A stretch of DNA of 64,000 nt. It comes from Vombatus ursinus (Eukaryota; Chordata; Mammalia; Diprotodontia; Vombatidae). A model generated the notes under the pieces. The model saw only the letters and a program-made list of their open reading frames with translations. It did no database searches and was not told the DNA's origin. The translations under genes and the position numbers were made by a program. Where the stretch lies: the NCBI RefSeq assembly GCF_900497805.2, contig NW_020954556.1, positions 62,860,937-62,924,936 of the forward strand, read 5' to 3'. Positions 35,180-64,000 of this stretch are shown here, piece by piece (position 1 is the first letter of the stretch; the number at the start of each line of letters is the position of its first letter).

Positions 35180-37660
35180 TGTAAAATTTTTAAAAAATTG
35201 AACTTAAACATCAGATAAAGAGCATTTCCATACACACAACAGAACACAAAAATAGGGCTGTATATGAAAGCATGAATCTCCATTTCACACCCCTTTTTTT
35301 TTCCAGCCAAAGACAAGGTTTATTAGAATATCCATCAAATTAGTCAGACTCTTAATGAGTCTGAACATTAGTGAGCTATTGGCTAGATTGTAAGAATCTG
35401 AGCCCATACCACTTTTTTTTTAAAAAAGTATATAATAAATTCCTCAGATTACTTTCAAAACTGTCCTAGTTTCTGCTTCCTTCTGAGCTTCCTTCTGTCC
35501 TCTTCGGTGCATTTTTACAAAAAGTTTCAATGGCCCTTTTTGTTGGCATCAATATTGTTAACTCTCCCTCTCTCTGAAATGCTACCCCCTCCCAAACTAA
35601 AAATAAAGGAGAAAAAAAAAAACCTTGCAACAAATAAGCCCAGTAAGCAAAACAAATCTATACAGTAGTCATGTCCAAAAATGTGCGTCTCTTTCTGTCC
35701 CTTAAGACTGACCTGTCAACACCTCCTGTCAGAAGGACTTTTATCACAGTCCTGAGAAGTCATAGTTGGTTATTGCATTGATCAGAGTTCTTTGAGTCTT
35801 TCAAAGTTGTTTTTTCTTTACAGTGTTATTGTACTTGTATAAAATATTTTCTGAGTATTGCTTACTTCACTCTGCATCAATTCATATTTAATAGGGTTCT
35901 TTGCAATTGAGTCTTTCATCATTTCTTACAATACAATCTTATTCAATTATATTCATATACCACTATTTGTTTGACCATCTCCAATTGATGGGCATCCCCC
36001 TAGATTCTCATTTTTCCCCCTTTTTAGTCCTTCTCTTCAAAATCAAGGTTTTTTTTGTTTGTCTGTTTGCTTTTTGCCTTGCTTTTATTCCCTCCTCGGT
36101 ATTATCTTTCCTCAACCCCATCCCCCATTCTCATTCGTTTCCCTATTGATTTTGATGTATTTCTACACCAAACGGTTAATATGTGTTCAGTCCTCATTTG
36201 TCCATTTCAGATAAGTGAGGTTCATCTGACGCCTGTTCCCCTTATCTCTTCCTCTATATCTGAACATTCTTTTCATTCATCACAATGAGAAATAGCAAGT
36301 TCCACCCCCTTCCTCCTCCTTTTTACACTAGTGTATTTCTTTTACTCTCCTTTCTCCTCTTAAAGCCCTCAGAAGAGAACTAATCCACCCCACTGGGTCC
36401 TGTCTTTTCATTTAACTCCCTCAATACCCTTTGAAGACATTAAAGGTTTTGAAGAGACATTGGTTTCTTTTCCCTCTAACAGAATGTTAGCACTACATCG
36501 TTATACAGTCCCTTCCAATTCTTCAAATAAATTGATCCTCCTAGGTTTCTCTTAAATCTTGTGTTCGCATTTCTGAGTTCTTATTTAGTTCTGATCTGTT
36601 CACTATAAATGTCTGAGAATCCTCTATCCCAGGGGTGGGGAACCTGTGGCTTTAAGGTCACATGTGGCCTTCGAGGTCCTTGGGTGTGGCTTTTTGACTG
36701 AGTCCAAGCTTTACAGAATAAATCTTTTTATTAAAGGGATTTGTTCTGTGATATTTAGATTCAGTTAAAGGGCCACACTTGAGGACCTAGACGGCTACAT
36801 GTGGCCTCGAGGCTGCAGGTTTCCCACCCCTGCTCTATCCCATTAAAGTTCAATCACCAGTCCATAGGATTTATACTCAGCTTTTCTGGGTAAGTTATTC
36901 TTGGTTGTAAGTGTATATATTTTGCCTTTTGGAATACTATGTAGCAACACCTCTCATTTTTAGTAGAAGTTGCTAGGTCTTATGTGATTCTGATTGCAAT
37001 TCTTTGGTACTTAATATGCTTTCTCCTCTCCCCTCTACCCCCTCTCCCCTCCCCACCTCCACTAGATACTTGCAGTATTTTTTTTCATTGATGTAGGAAC
37101 TCTGAATGTTGGTTATCACAATCCTGGGACTCTTACTTCTGGAGTTTTTCAGGAAGCAATCAATGAATTCTTTTTATCTTCACTTTGTCTTCTGATTCTA
37201 GTAGATATGGGAAGTTTTCTTTTATGATTTCTTAAAATATAATATGCAGGTTTTTAAAAATCACAGTTTTCAAGAGGTATGATGATTATTTAATTCTCCT
37301 TGATCTGTTTTCAAGGGGAATTCTTACCTTTTTTATCTTAATTTTGTTATAATTATTTCTTGAAGTATCATGAAGTCATTGATTTCTGGTCTATTTTAGT
37401 CTTCAGGAAGTCCATTACTTTGGGAAAATTTTACCATTTTCTCTTCTAAACTATTTTCTTCTTCTAATGCTTTCTCCTAGAGCTCTTATTTCATTTTTTA
37501 TCTCTTGCTTTATTTTGTTCGAGGTATTTATGCAGTCTGTGGAAAGCTCCTATTTTCCTTTGAGTCACTGCTTGAATTTGTTGTGGAGTTACACTCTCCT
37601 TTTGGGGGATCTCTTGGTGATAATATTTGATACTGGATGGTGTTATCTTTATTTACATGT
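35180..37660 (-). mobile_element. Half-L1-like (HAL1) or old L1 element, antisense, split by a hAT MITE
   Basis: On the minus strand it runs from an ORF1-like region (about 37650-36850) into a pyrimidine-rich 3' UTR (36500-35180), as in the half-L1 at 52.2-54.5 kb, and no ORF2 lies between. Plus-strand markers: CTCAGCTTTTCTGGGTAAG, CTTGGTTGTAAGTG (antisense ORF1 C-terminus) and TTCTTTTATGATTTCTTAAA. Older and more worn than the 52-54 kb copy. A hAT MITE interrupts it at 36630-36832. Confidence 0.7.
36622..36840. mobile_element. hAT MITE, 203 bp, with exact 8-bp target duplication
   Basis: The element (36630-36832) has CAGGGGTGGGGAACCTG at its left end and CAGGTTTCCCACCCCTG at its right end, reverse complements with one or two mismatches. 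The rest is largely self-complementary (CACATGTGGCC against GGCTACATGTGGCC). CTCTATCC lies at both outer edges (36622-36629 and 36833-36840). The 8-bp duplication and CAG...CTG ends are hAT hallmarks. It is inserted in the antisense half-L1. Confidence 0.95.
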
Positions 37661-37689
37661 TTCTCTATCTTTAGTCCTGGAATTGAGGC

Positions 37690-37800
37690 TTTTGCCATGC
37701 CAGAGCTATGGGGTTGGAGGCAAAAGACCTGGGTTTGAATCCTGGTTTTGCTAACAACTACCTATATCAGCTTGGCCAAGTTATTTAACTAATTAAGTTC
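37690..37800 (+). repeat. MIR/SINE fragment
   Basis: GGGGTTGGAGGCAAAAGACCTGGGTTTGAATCC and TATATCAGCTTGGCCAAGTTA. Confidence 0.7.
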
Positions 37801-38295
37801 CTTTTAACTTTTAACCCAATGAACTATAAAGTACCCTATAACAAACATGGTTCCTGCACTTTGTGTATTTTGGAGATCCTTGTAAAAAAAAAATGGCCAT
37901 TGACTAAATTGTGTAATCACAAGAGTTACCAAGACTACAGATGACTGCAGAAACATTCTGCCTCTGATCTCTGTCTATAAGAATTTGTGAAAGTCTGACT
38001 CAATGATTAGCTATTTTGAAAAATACTGGTACAATCAAAGGGATCAATCATAAATAGGTTATCAATTCAATATGATCAAAATGCTTCTATAACTGATGAT
38101 ATAATTGGTAAAAAGTTTTAACTTTGCTTGAGTATACAATCGTTCCAGGAGAATGGTTACAGAATTACAACTGAGAGCTAAAAGTAAAATTAATATTTTG
38201 GAATTTGGATCCCAAAATGGGAAAGGTTCTATTTGTTTTTATAACCTCTGAGGACAAACAATGACATGTTGGACATTCAGCTACCTAATCAGGAT
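37800..38295. other. Unassigned AT-rich stretch
   Basis: No gene or repeat recognised; AT-rich. Confidence 0.4.
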
Positions 38296-38299
38296 AGTG

Positions 38300-38955
38300 C
38301 CCAGAAGACAAGATGGCAAGGGAAGCAGAGACCATGCCATATGAGGATAGATTGAAAGAACTGGTGATTATTCATCTGGACATTAAAATATTTCAGGTGG
38401 ACATGAAGGTTATCTTCACATATATCAGGTGTTGTCATGAACAAGATGGAATGCACTTGTTCTGCTTGACCCTAAAAGGGAAAACTAGGACCAAGAGGGA
38501 TAGCTACAGGGAGACAGAGTTCAGCTCAGTATATGAAAAAGAGAAGCAACATGCCATGGTAAACAGAATGCTGATCTTGGAGTTGGGAGGATCTAGGATC
38601 TGACCATAATGGCTACATGATTATGGGCAAATCACTTAAAACTTCCAGTGTCCTAAGCAATTATAAGTTACAGAGAGGCTGCAGATCCACTGGTGGAGGG
38701 ACTTCAACAACTGGAATTACCCACACAGATAAAATCACTTATCTCTACCTCTCCAAAAGGATAAATTTTACAAATATTAGAACTGTCCAAAAGTAGAGTA
38801 CATTGCTTTGTAAGGTAGTGAGGTTCCCATCAAAAGAGGTATTTAATTGGGGGCTGGATAACCGGATGCTTTTTGGAGACACAGTAGAAGGTATTCATGC
38901 TTGAGCAGGGACTAGATGATCTCTCAGATCCTTACTAGCTCTGAGATTCTGTTTC
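38300..38955 (+). mobile_element. L3/CR1 LINE 3' end, split by a SINE
   Basis: ATTGAAAGAACTGGTGATTATTC, TTGTTCTGCTTGACCCTAAAAG, TACAGGGAGACAGAGTTCAG, ATTAGAACTGTCCAAAAGTAG and ACTAGATGATCTCTCAGATCC are the sense CR1/L3 3' end, up to CTCTGAGATTCTG. Between about 38552 and 38740 a SINE of the 30.2 kb family interrupts it. Confidence 0.85.
38552..38740 (+). mobile_element. tRNA-like SINE, second family
   Basis: CCATGGTAAACAGAATGCTG, GGGCAAATCACTTAAAAC, AGCAATTATAAGTTACAGAGAGG and GGAATTACCCACACAG match the 30.2 kb copy in order. It is inserted in sense L3/CR1. Confidence 0.68.
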
Positions 38956-39154
38956 TAATTGCCCAAAATCACAATAGGTTATAATAAACCTGATAAGAAT
39001 CACAAGACTAGAGTTATACATTTTATGTCTTCTTTTATATTTACTTATATACTTTACAAATATATTAAATGGAACATCTGTCAGAAAATTGATATTGATT
39101 AAAGCATAATCAAATTAGTTCAGTGCTATAGACAACCTGTCAAGAAAATACATT

Positions 39155-39290
39155 TTTCAGTTCAATAAACATTTATTAAGCCTCCATTTGTAAGGCAATG
39201 AGCTTGGCACTGGGGATACAAAGATGAAAAACAACATAATCCATAAAGCTCTCAACCCAGGCTTTCAAGGAGCCTGTAGTATAATTTAAC
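39155..39290 (-). mobile_element. L2 LINE tail, antisense, in the NUDT7 3' flank
   Basis: AGTTCAATAAACATTTATTAAG, TTGGCACTGGGGATACAAAG and CTCAACCCAGGCTTTCAAGGAGCC follow the antisense L2 tail. It supplies the only AATAAA seen close to the NUDT7 stop. Confidence 0.85.
39172..39177 (-). terminator. NUDT7: Candidate NUDT7 polyadenylation signal
   Basis: AATAAA on the minus strand (TTTATT on plus), 205 bases past the NUDT7 stop codon. It lies inside an antisense L2 tail, where AATAAA is part of the repeat, so use by the gene is uncertain. No better hexamer was seen nearer the stop. Confidence 0.35.
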
Positions 39291-39381
39291 CCAAACATCA
39301 AATCTTGTGCCAGGAGTAGGATCCTTTGTTTGAGAATCAGGCTGGTACATGAACACGTACCTGGATGTTTCCATATCTAGA

Positions 39382-59899
<20,518 letters not shown>

Positions 59900-60275
59900 G
59901 GGCTGCAGCCACCCGCCGCCTCCCTGAACACAGACAGACACACAAGCGCGGAAAGATTCCCTCCCCCAACCGCCCTCCCCGTCAGGCTGTCTCCTCCCCC
60001 AGGGCCCAACAGGCTGGAGAGCATGCGCACAGGGCAGACTGGAGGCCGAGCATGCGCAGAGGGCCCCAGCACTTGTACAGGAATTTTAGATTGTCGGAGT
60101 CTGGATGACTCATTCTACCCACAGGCCCTTCTGCTCCCAACTATTCCCATCCCCCACCTTCCCAGAAAAGATGCCGTATCTCTAAGAACTTGTGGGACCA
60201 GGTCTCAGTACAGAGTTGGGAGAGTGGGAGGAGCTAACTGGAATATCCCACCCCACTGACCCTTCTCGGTCTCTC

Positions 60276-60308
60276 ATTGGCCCTGCCCCGTTTCGCTCTC
60301 GCTATTGG
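60276..60308 (-). promoter_or_regulatory. Paired CCAAT boxes (NF-Y type)
   Basis: ATTGG at 60276-60280 and again at 60304-60308 read as CCAAT on the NUDT7 strand, 28 bases apart. They lie roughly 380-410 bases upstream of the start codon, at the outer edge of the CpG island. Tandem CCAAT boxes spaced about three helical turns apart are typical NF-Y sites in TATA-less promoters. Binding is inferred. Confidence 0.55.
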
Positions 60309-60339
60309 TCCTCACTCTCTCGTGCAACCCGCACTTTGT

Positions 60340-60665
60340 CCTCGCTTTCTCACCTCTTTTGAGATCTTGGGATGATTGAGTAAACTCTGCATGACTAATC
60401 TGGGGGATCAGAAGGCATGTAGCTAGGCTGGTGGAAGTTGCTTATAAACCCCTTTCTCCACACTTTTGGTTAAAGTCAAACTGGCCTGTTCTCTGCTAGT
60501 TTACATATTCCCAACTTCTGCCTGTGCCTTGACTGTGTGCCGTGCCTGGAATCACCCCCGTTACACTTTGGCCTCATCGAATCCCTCACTTTTTTTCAAG
60601 ACTCAGGTCAAGCATCACCTGACATGAATCCTTTCCTGATCTCCCCCAAAGGCTAGGGCTCTCAA
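60340..60665. other. Upstream flank of NUDT7, unassigned
   Basis: No gene recognised. The part 60480-60660 (TGTTCTCTGCTAG, GACTCAGGTCAAGCATCACC) resembles a sense L2 C-terminal end. Confidence 0.4.
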
Positions 60666-60790
60666 TCAATCAACAAGTATTTTTCAAGCACCTACCACAT
60701 GCCAGGCAATGTGCTAGAAGCTGAGGATGTAAATGCAAAGAATGAAACAATCCTTATTCTCAACGAACTTTCCCTCACCACTTTGTATTT
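60665..60790 (-). mobile_element. L2 LINE tail, antisense
   Basis: CAATCAATCAACAAGTATTTTTC, CACCTACCACATGCCAGGCAATGTGC and GATGTAAATGCAAAG. Confidence 0.83.
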
Positions 60791-60799
60791 GTTTTGTGT

Positions 60800-60870
60800 G
60801 TTTGAGTGTGTGTGTGTATAGACAGATAGATGGACAGATAGATATAGATATACACGTGTCTATCTATCCC
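60800..60870. repeat. Microsatellite (TG)n(GATA)n
   Basis: TGTGTGTGTGTATAGACAGATAGATGG and GATAGATATAGATATACACG. Confidence 0.92.
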
Positions 60871-60874
60871 TCCA

Positions 60875-63150
60875 TATGAGGGGACTTCAACATACATGGT
60901 GACTGTCCTTCAAATACCCTATTTTTAGTTCCTCAACCTACTTTCCTCCAATGAGCTACTCCTCCAGCCCACCTCAGCCACGCCACCAAGATGTTCATAC
61001 CCTCTTTCTTGCTATCACCCACAAATATACCACCTCCACTTTCAAGAATTCTCAAATCCCCTTATCCAATCATCTTTTGGCTTTTCAAATCTCCATCTGC
61101 CTTTCCTTACAAAACCTGAGTCTTCATCCTAATTGTGACCTCTAATCCCTTGATCCCTCAATTATCTCTCCTGCACTAACCACTCTCTCCTTCCCATCAT
61201 GACTCATTGATGAACCAATTCAACTCTATTACTGTCCTCCTCTCTTAAATCCCTAGCCCCCTTATCATATCACTGATTATGCCTAGCCAAGCCTCAGCCT
61301 TGGATCACTCCCACCATGCATCACCTTCGTACCTACACAACTGCTGAATGAAGATGGAGAAAATCATGCTGACTGGGTCCAAATTTGCATTGCACAACTT
61401 TAACTGGGCCTTCACTTCTGCTAGGCAATCCTACTATACCTCCTTTATCAATTCACTATCCTACTCCCCACAGCAGCTCTTCCAAACCTTTTCATCATTC
61501 TTCAAACCTCCTGTGACTCCCCTTCCTCTCACTCTCTCAGCTGAGACCCTTGCCTCATATTTTACAGAAAAAAAACAGGCCTGTTTGTTGTGAACTCCCT
61601 CTTCTCCCCTTTTTCATCTCCCTTCACTCAGATGTCTTTTTCCACTTTCTCCTCCTTTGCATGATGAAGTGGCCTTATTCCTTACTAAGGCTAACCCTAT
61701 ATCTGTTCAAATCCCATTCCATCCCATCTCTTCCAATAGATTGCTCCCTGTCATTCCCATTCTTTCACTTATTTTCTAATTCCCCTTCTCTACTGGCTCC
61801 TTTCCTATTCCCTACAAACATGCCCATATATCCCTGTCCTAAAACAACAAAAACAACAACAACAACAACAAACTCTCACTTGTTCCTTCTATCCCTGCTA
61901 TCACCCTATTTTTCTTCTGCCTTTTGTAGATAAACTCTTTGAAAAGGCCATCTACAATAGGTGCCTCCACTTTCTTTCCTCTCACTCTCTTCAGAACTCC
62001 TTATAATCTGACTTCTGACCTTATCATTCCACCAAAACTATGGTCTTTGAAGTTACTAATGGTCTCCTAGTTGCCAAATCCAATGGCCTTTTCTCAATCC
62101 TCATTCTCCTCGACCTCCCTTCTGCCTTTGACACTGTTGATCACTTTCTCCTTCTTGATACTCTCTTTTCTCTAGGTTTTCAGGATATCACTCTCTCCTG
62201 GTTTTCTTCCTACCTGTATGAGTATGCTTTCTCTGTCTCCTTTGCTGGATCCTCCTCCAGATCACACCTTCTCCCTATAGGTTCTCCCTCAGGGTTGTCT
62301 CCTGGGTCTTCTTTTCTTCTCCCTCTATACTACTTCACTTGGCAAACTCATTAGCTCTCATAGATTTAGTTACCATATTTATGCTGATGATTCTCAAATC
62401 TACCTTTCCTGCCCCAATTTGTCTCCTGATCTCCAATCTCACATCTCTAACTTCCTTTCAGACATCTCTAATTGAGTGTCCAGTAGATACCTTAAACTCA
62501 GTATGTCCAAAAAAGAACTCATCATTCCCCCTAAACCTTCCCTGTTACTGTAGAGGGCAACACTATCTTCCCAGTCCTTCAAGATTGCAGTCTAGGAGTC
62601 ATCCTGTATTCCTCACTATCTTTCACTCTCATATCTAAGCTGTTGCCAAAGTCTGTCAATTTTGCCTTTGACATCTCTCAAATTTGCCCCCTTCTCTCTT
62701 CAGACATTGCTGTCACTGTAGTGCAGGCCCTCATCACCTCGTGTTTTGATTATGTCAATAGCCTGCTGGTGAGGCTGCCTGCTTCAAGTCTCTCCCCACT
62801 CCGATCTATTCTCCATTCAGCCACTAAAGTGATTTTCCTAAAATGCAGGTCTGATTGTGTGAGCCCCCTACTCAATAAACTCAAGTGGTTTCCTATTACC
62901 TCCAGAAGCAAATACAAAATGCTCTGTTTGTCATTGAAAGCCCTTTGTAACCTAGCCCCCTCCTACCTTTTCAGTCTTCTTACATCTTACTCCATCCCTC
63001 AGCATGTACTCTTTGATCCAGGGACATTGGCATTTTCTGTGGTTTCCAAACCTGGAAACTACTGACGTCCCTCACTTCCTTTAAGTCACAATTAAAATCC
63101 CACCTTCTACAGAAAGTCTTCCACTTAATTCCAGTGCTTTACCTCTTTTA
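60875..63150 (+). mobile_element. L2 LINE, long copy with reverse-transcriptase reading frames
   Basis: 62040-62354 encodes ILILLDLPSAFDTVDHFLLL, then LGFQDITLSWFSSYL: the L2 reverse-transcriptase block (LDLSAAFDTVDH..LL). [11 protein letters not shown] follows at 62375-62410 in another frame. 62643-63065 carries [30 protein letters not shown] and [22 protein letters not shown], the C-terminus. Upstream, 60900-61340 matches the antisense copy at 5.7-7.0 kb. Frames change several times, so it is a fossil. (CAA)n lies at 61846-61872. Confidence 0.93.
61846..61872. repeat. (CAA)n triplet repeat
   Basis: AACAACAAAAACAACAACAACAACAACAA, inside the L2. Confidence 0.92.
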
Positions 63151-63154
63151 ATTA

Positions 63155-63440
63155 CAGTTGTCCCTCAACATTCATGGGTTTTGGGGCACAGGACCGCTAC
63201 AAATGTGAAAAACCAAGAATAACTCTAGGTTCCACCTCAATCCTTTATTTTTATTAATTCTGATCCTATTTTTTAAACACAAAAAACAAATAAAACAACA
63301 CATTGTACCCATAAAAAAAGCTGTGGTTTCAATGGAGAGAAAATAATATCTTGTACACTATGTAGTCTTTGCGGCCACCAGTGTAGCTGCAGCAACTGTT
63401 TCTCCTTCTCCTACAAAAAGCACAAGATATAGTGATCACC
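63155..63440. repeat. Possible Tigger/pogo-like DNA transposon remnant
   Basis: ACAGTTGTCCCTCAACATTC followed by TTTTGGGGCACAGGACCGC resembles the TIR region of a Tigger-type element. No opposite end or target duplication was found. The rest to 63440 is unassigned. Confidence 0.35.
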
Positions 63441-63668
63441 TAGGAGGTGCAGTGGATAGAGTACTGGGCCTGGAGTTCAAAATGACCTCAGACACCTAAT
63501 AGTTTTGTGACCCTGGTCGAGTCACTTCACTCTGTCTCAGTTTTCTCATCTGTAAAATGAACTGGAGAAGGAAATGGCAAACCACTTCAGTATCTTTGCC
63601 AAGAAAACTCCAAATGGGGTCATAGAGAGTCAGATAATATCTGGAAATGACTGAACAGCAACCATAAA
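63441..63668 (+). mobile_element. tRNA-like marsupial SINE
   Basis: CTAGGAGGTGCAGTGGATAG, TACTGGGCCTGGAGTTC, TCAGTTTTCTCATCTGTAAAATG, CAAACCACTTCAGTATCTTTGCC and a CAACCATAAAAATA end. Same family as the 13.1 kb SINE. Confidence 0.9.
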
Positions 63669-63839
63669 AATAAGGTTAGAAGTGAGGAGTTTATCCTGGG
63701 AGGGGGCATCTTTTATGGAATTGAAACCAGGCAAATCACCTCTTATAGAATGTAAACTCCCTGGAGTGATAGGTGTTTGAGTTTCTTTTTTCTTTTTTTT
63801 TTTTTTTTTACTCATGGATAGATTGGCTGATTGCCTAAA

Positions 63840-64000
63840 GATCGACTTAGGAAATTTTAGGAAGATTTAGGAAAAACCTTCCAAACAATTAAAGCTATTC
63901 AAAAGTGGAATGGGCTGCCTCAGAAGGAAGTGAGTTTCCCCTCAATGGGGATTTTTCAGCCAAGGCTGGGAGACCAGTGTGCTCTCCAGTGTGTTACAGA
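63840..64000 (+). mobile_element. L3/CR1 LINE 3' end, cut by window edge
   Basis: AGGAAAAACCTTCCAAACAATTAAAGC, AAAAGTGGAATGGGCTGCC and GAAGTGAGTTTCCCC match the sense L3/CR1 3' end. Confidence 0.85.

Noticed and set aside
1-39000. VAT1L, the human downstream neighbour of NUDT7
   Set aside because: No exon-like frame for a zinc-type alcohol dehydrogenase-like protein was seen; it presumably lies outside the window.
62040-63065. Two reading frames of 104 and 140 codons as possible host genes
   Set aside because: They carry the L2 reverse-transcriptase and C-terminal motifs and change frame, so they are one LINE fossil.

Overview
This is nuclear DNA from a mammal, almost certainly a marsupial. 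The evidence is the repeat set: marsupial-type L1 and half-L1 (ORF1-only) elements whose 5' UTR contains an AAGATGGCGGAGTAAA-type start, tRNA-like SINEs starting GGCAGCTAGATGGCTCAG, RTE-clade LINE pieces, many L2, L3/CR1 and MIR fossils, and hAT and mariner MITEs. No Alu, B1/B2 or other eutherian-specific SINE was seen. The species cannot be fixed from the window; an opossum-like or Australian marsupial fits.

Only one host gene is convincing: NUDT7, the peroxisomal coenzyme A diphosphatase, on the minus strand. Four coding exons (59899-59886, 57496-57340, 45756-45598, 39750-39382) have consensus GT/AG borders and compatible phases, with no stop or frameshift. They encode about 232 residues with a Nudix core (REAEEEVGL) in exon 3 and a C-terminal SKL peroxisome signal. 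The start codon lies in a CpG island (about 59580-60340) that is the likely promoter and contains two CCAAT boxes read on the gene's strand.

Layout: 1-39381 is downstream intergenic DNA, nearly all dispersed repeats, with one retrovirus-like LTR fossil near 18.6-19.1 kb. 39382-59899 is NUDT7, with introns of about 5.8 kb (intron 3), 11.6 kb (intron 2) and 2.4 kb (intron 1). Intron 2 carries a 6.1 kb pile of L1/half-L1 insertions (48.4-54.5 kb). 60340-64000 is upstream of the gene and is mostly one long L2 LINE with a recognisable reverse-transcriptase reading frame.

The most informative structures are: an L1 5'-half insertion with a 14-bp target duplication but no 3' half and no poly(A) tail; a full-length-looking half-L1 element; a four-layer nest of L2, mariner MITE, SINEs and L1 at 20.3-23.9 kb; a 161-bp local duplication 789 bp apart; a hAT MITE with exact 8-bp target duplications; and a perfect 24-bp inverted repeat at 9.0 kb. 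I found no previously undescribed coding system.
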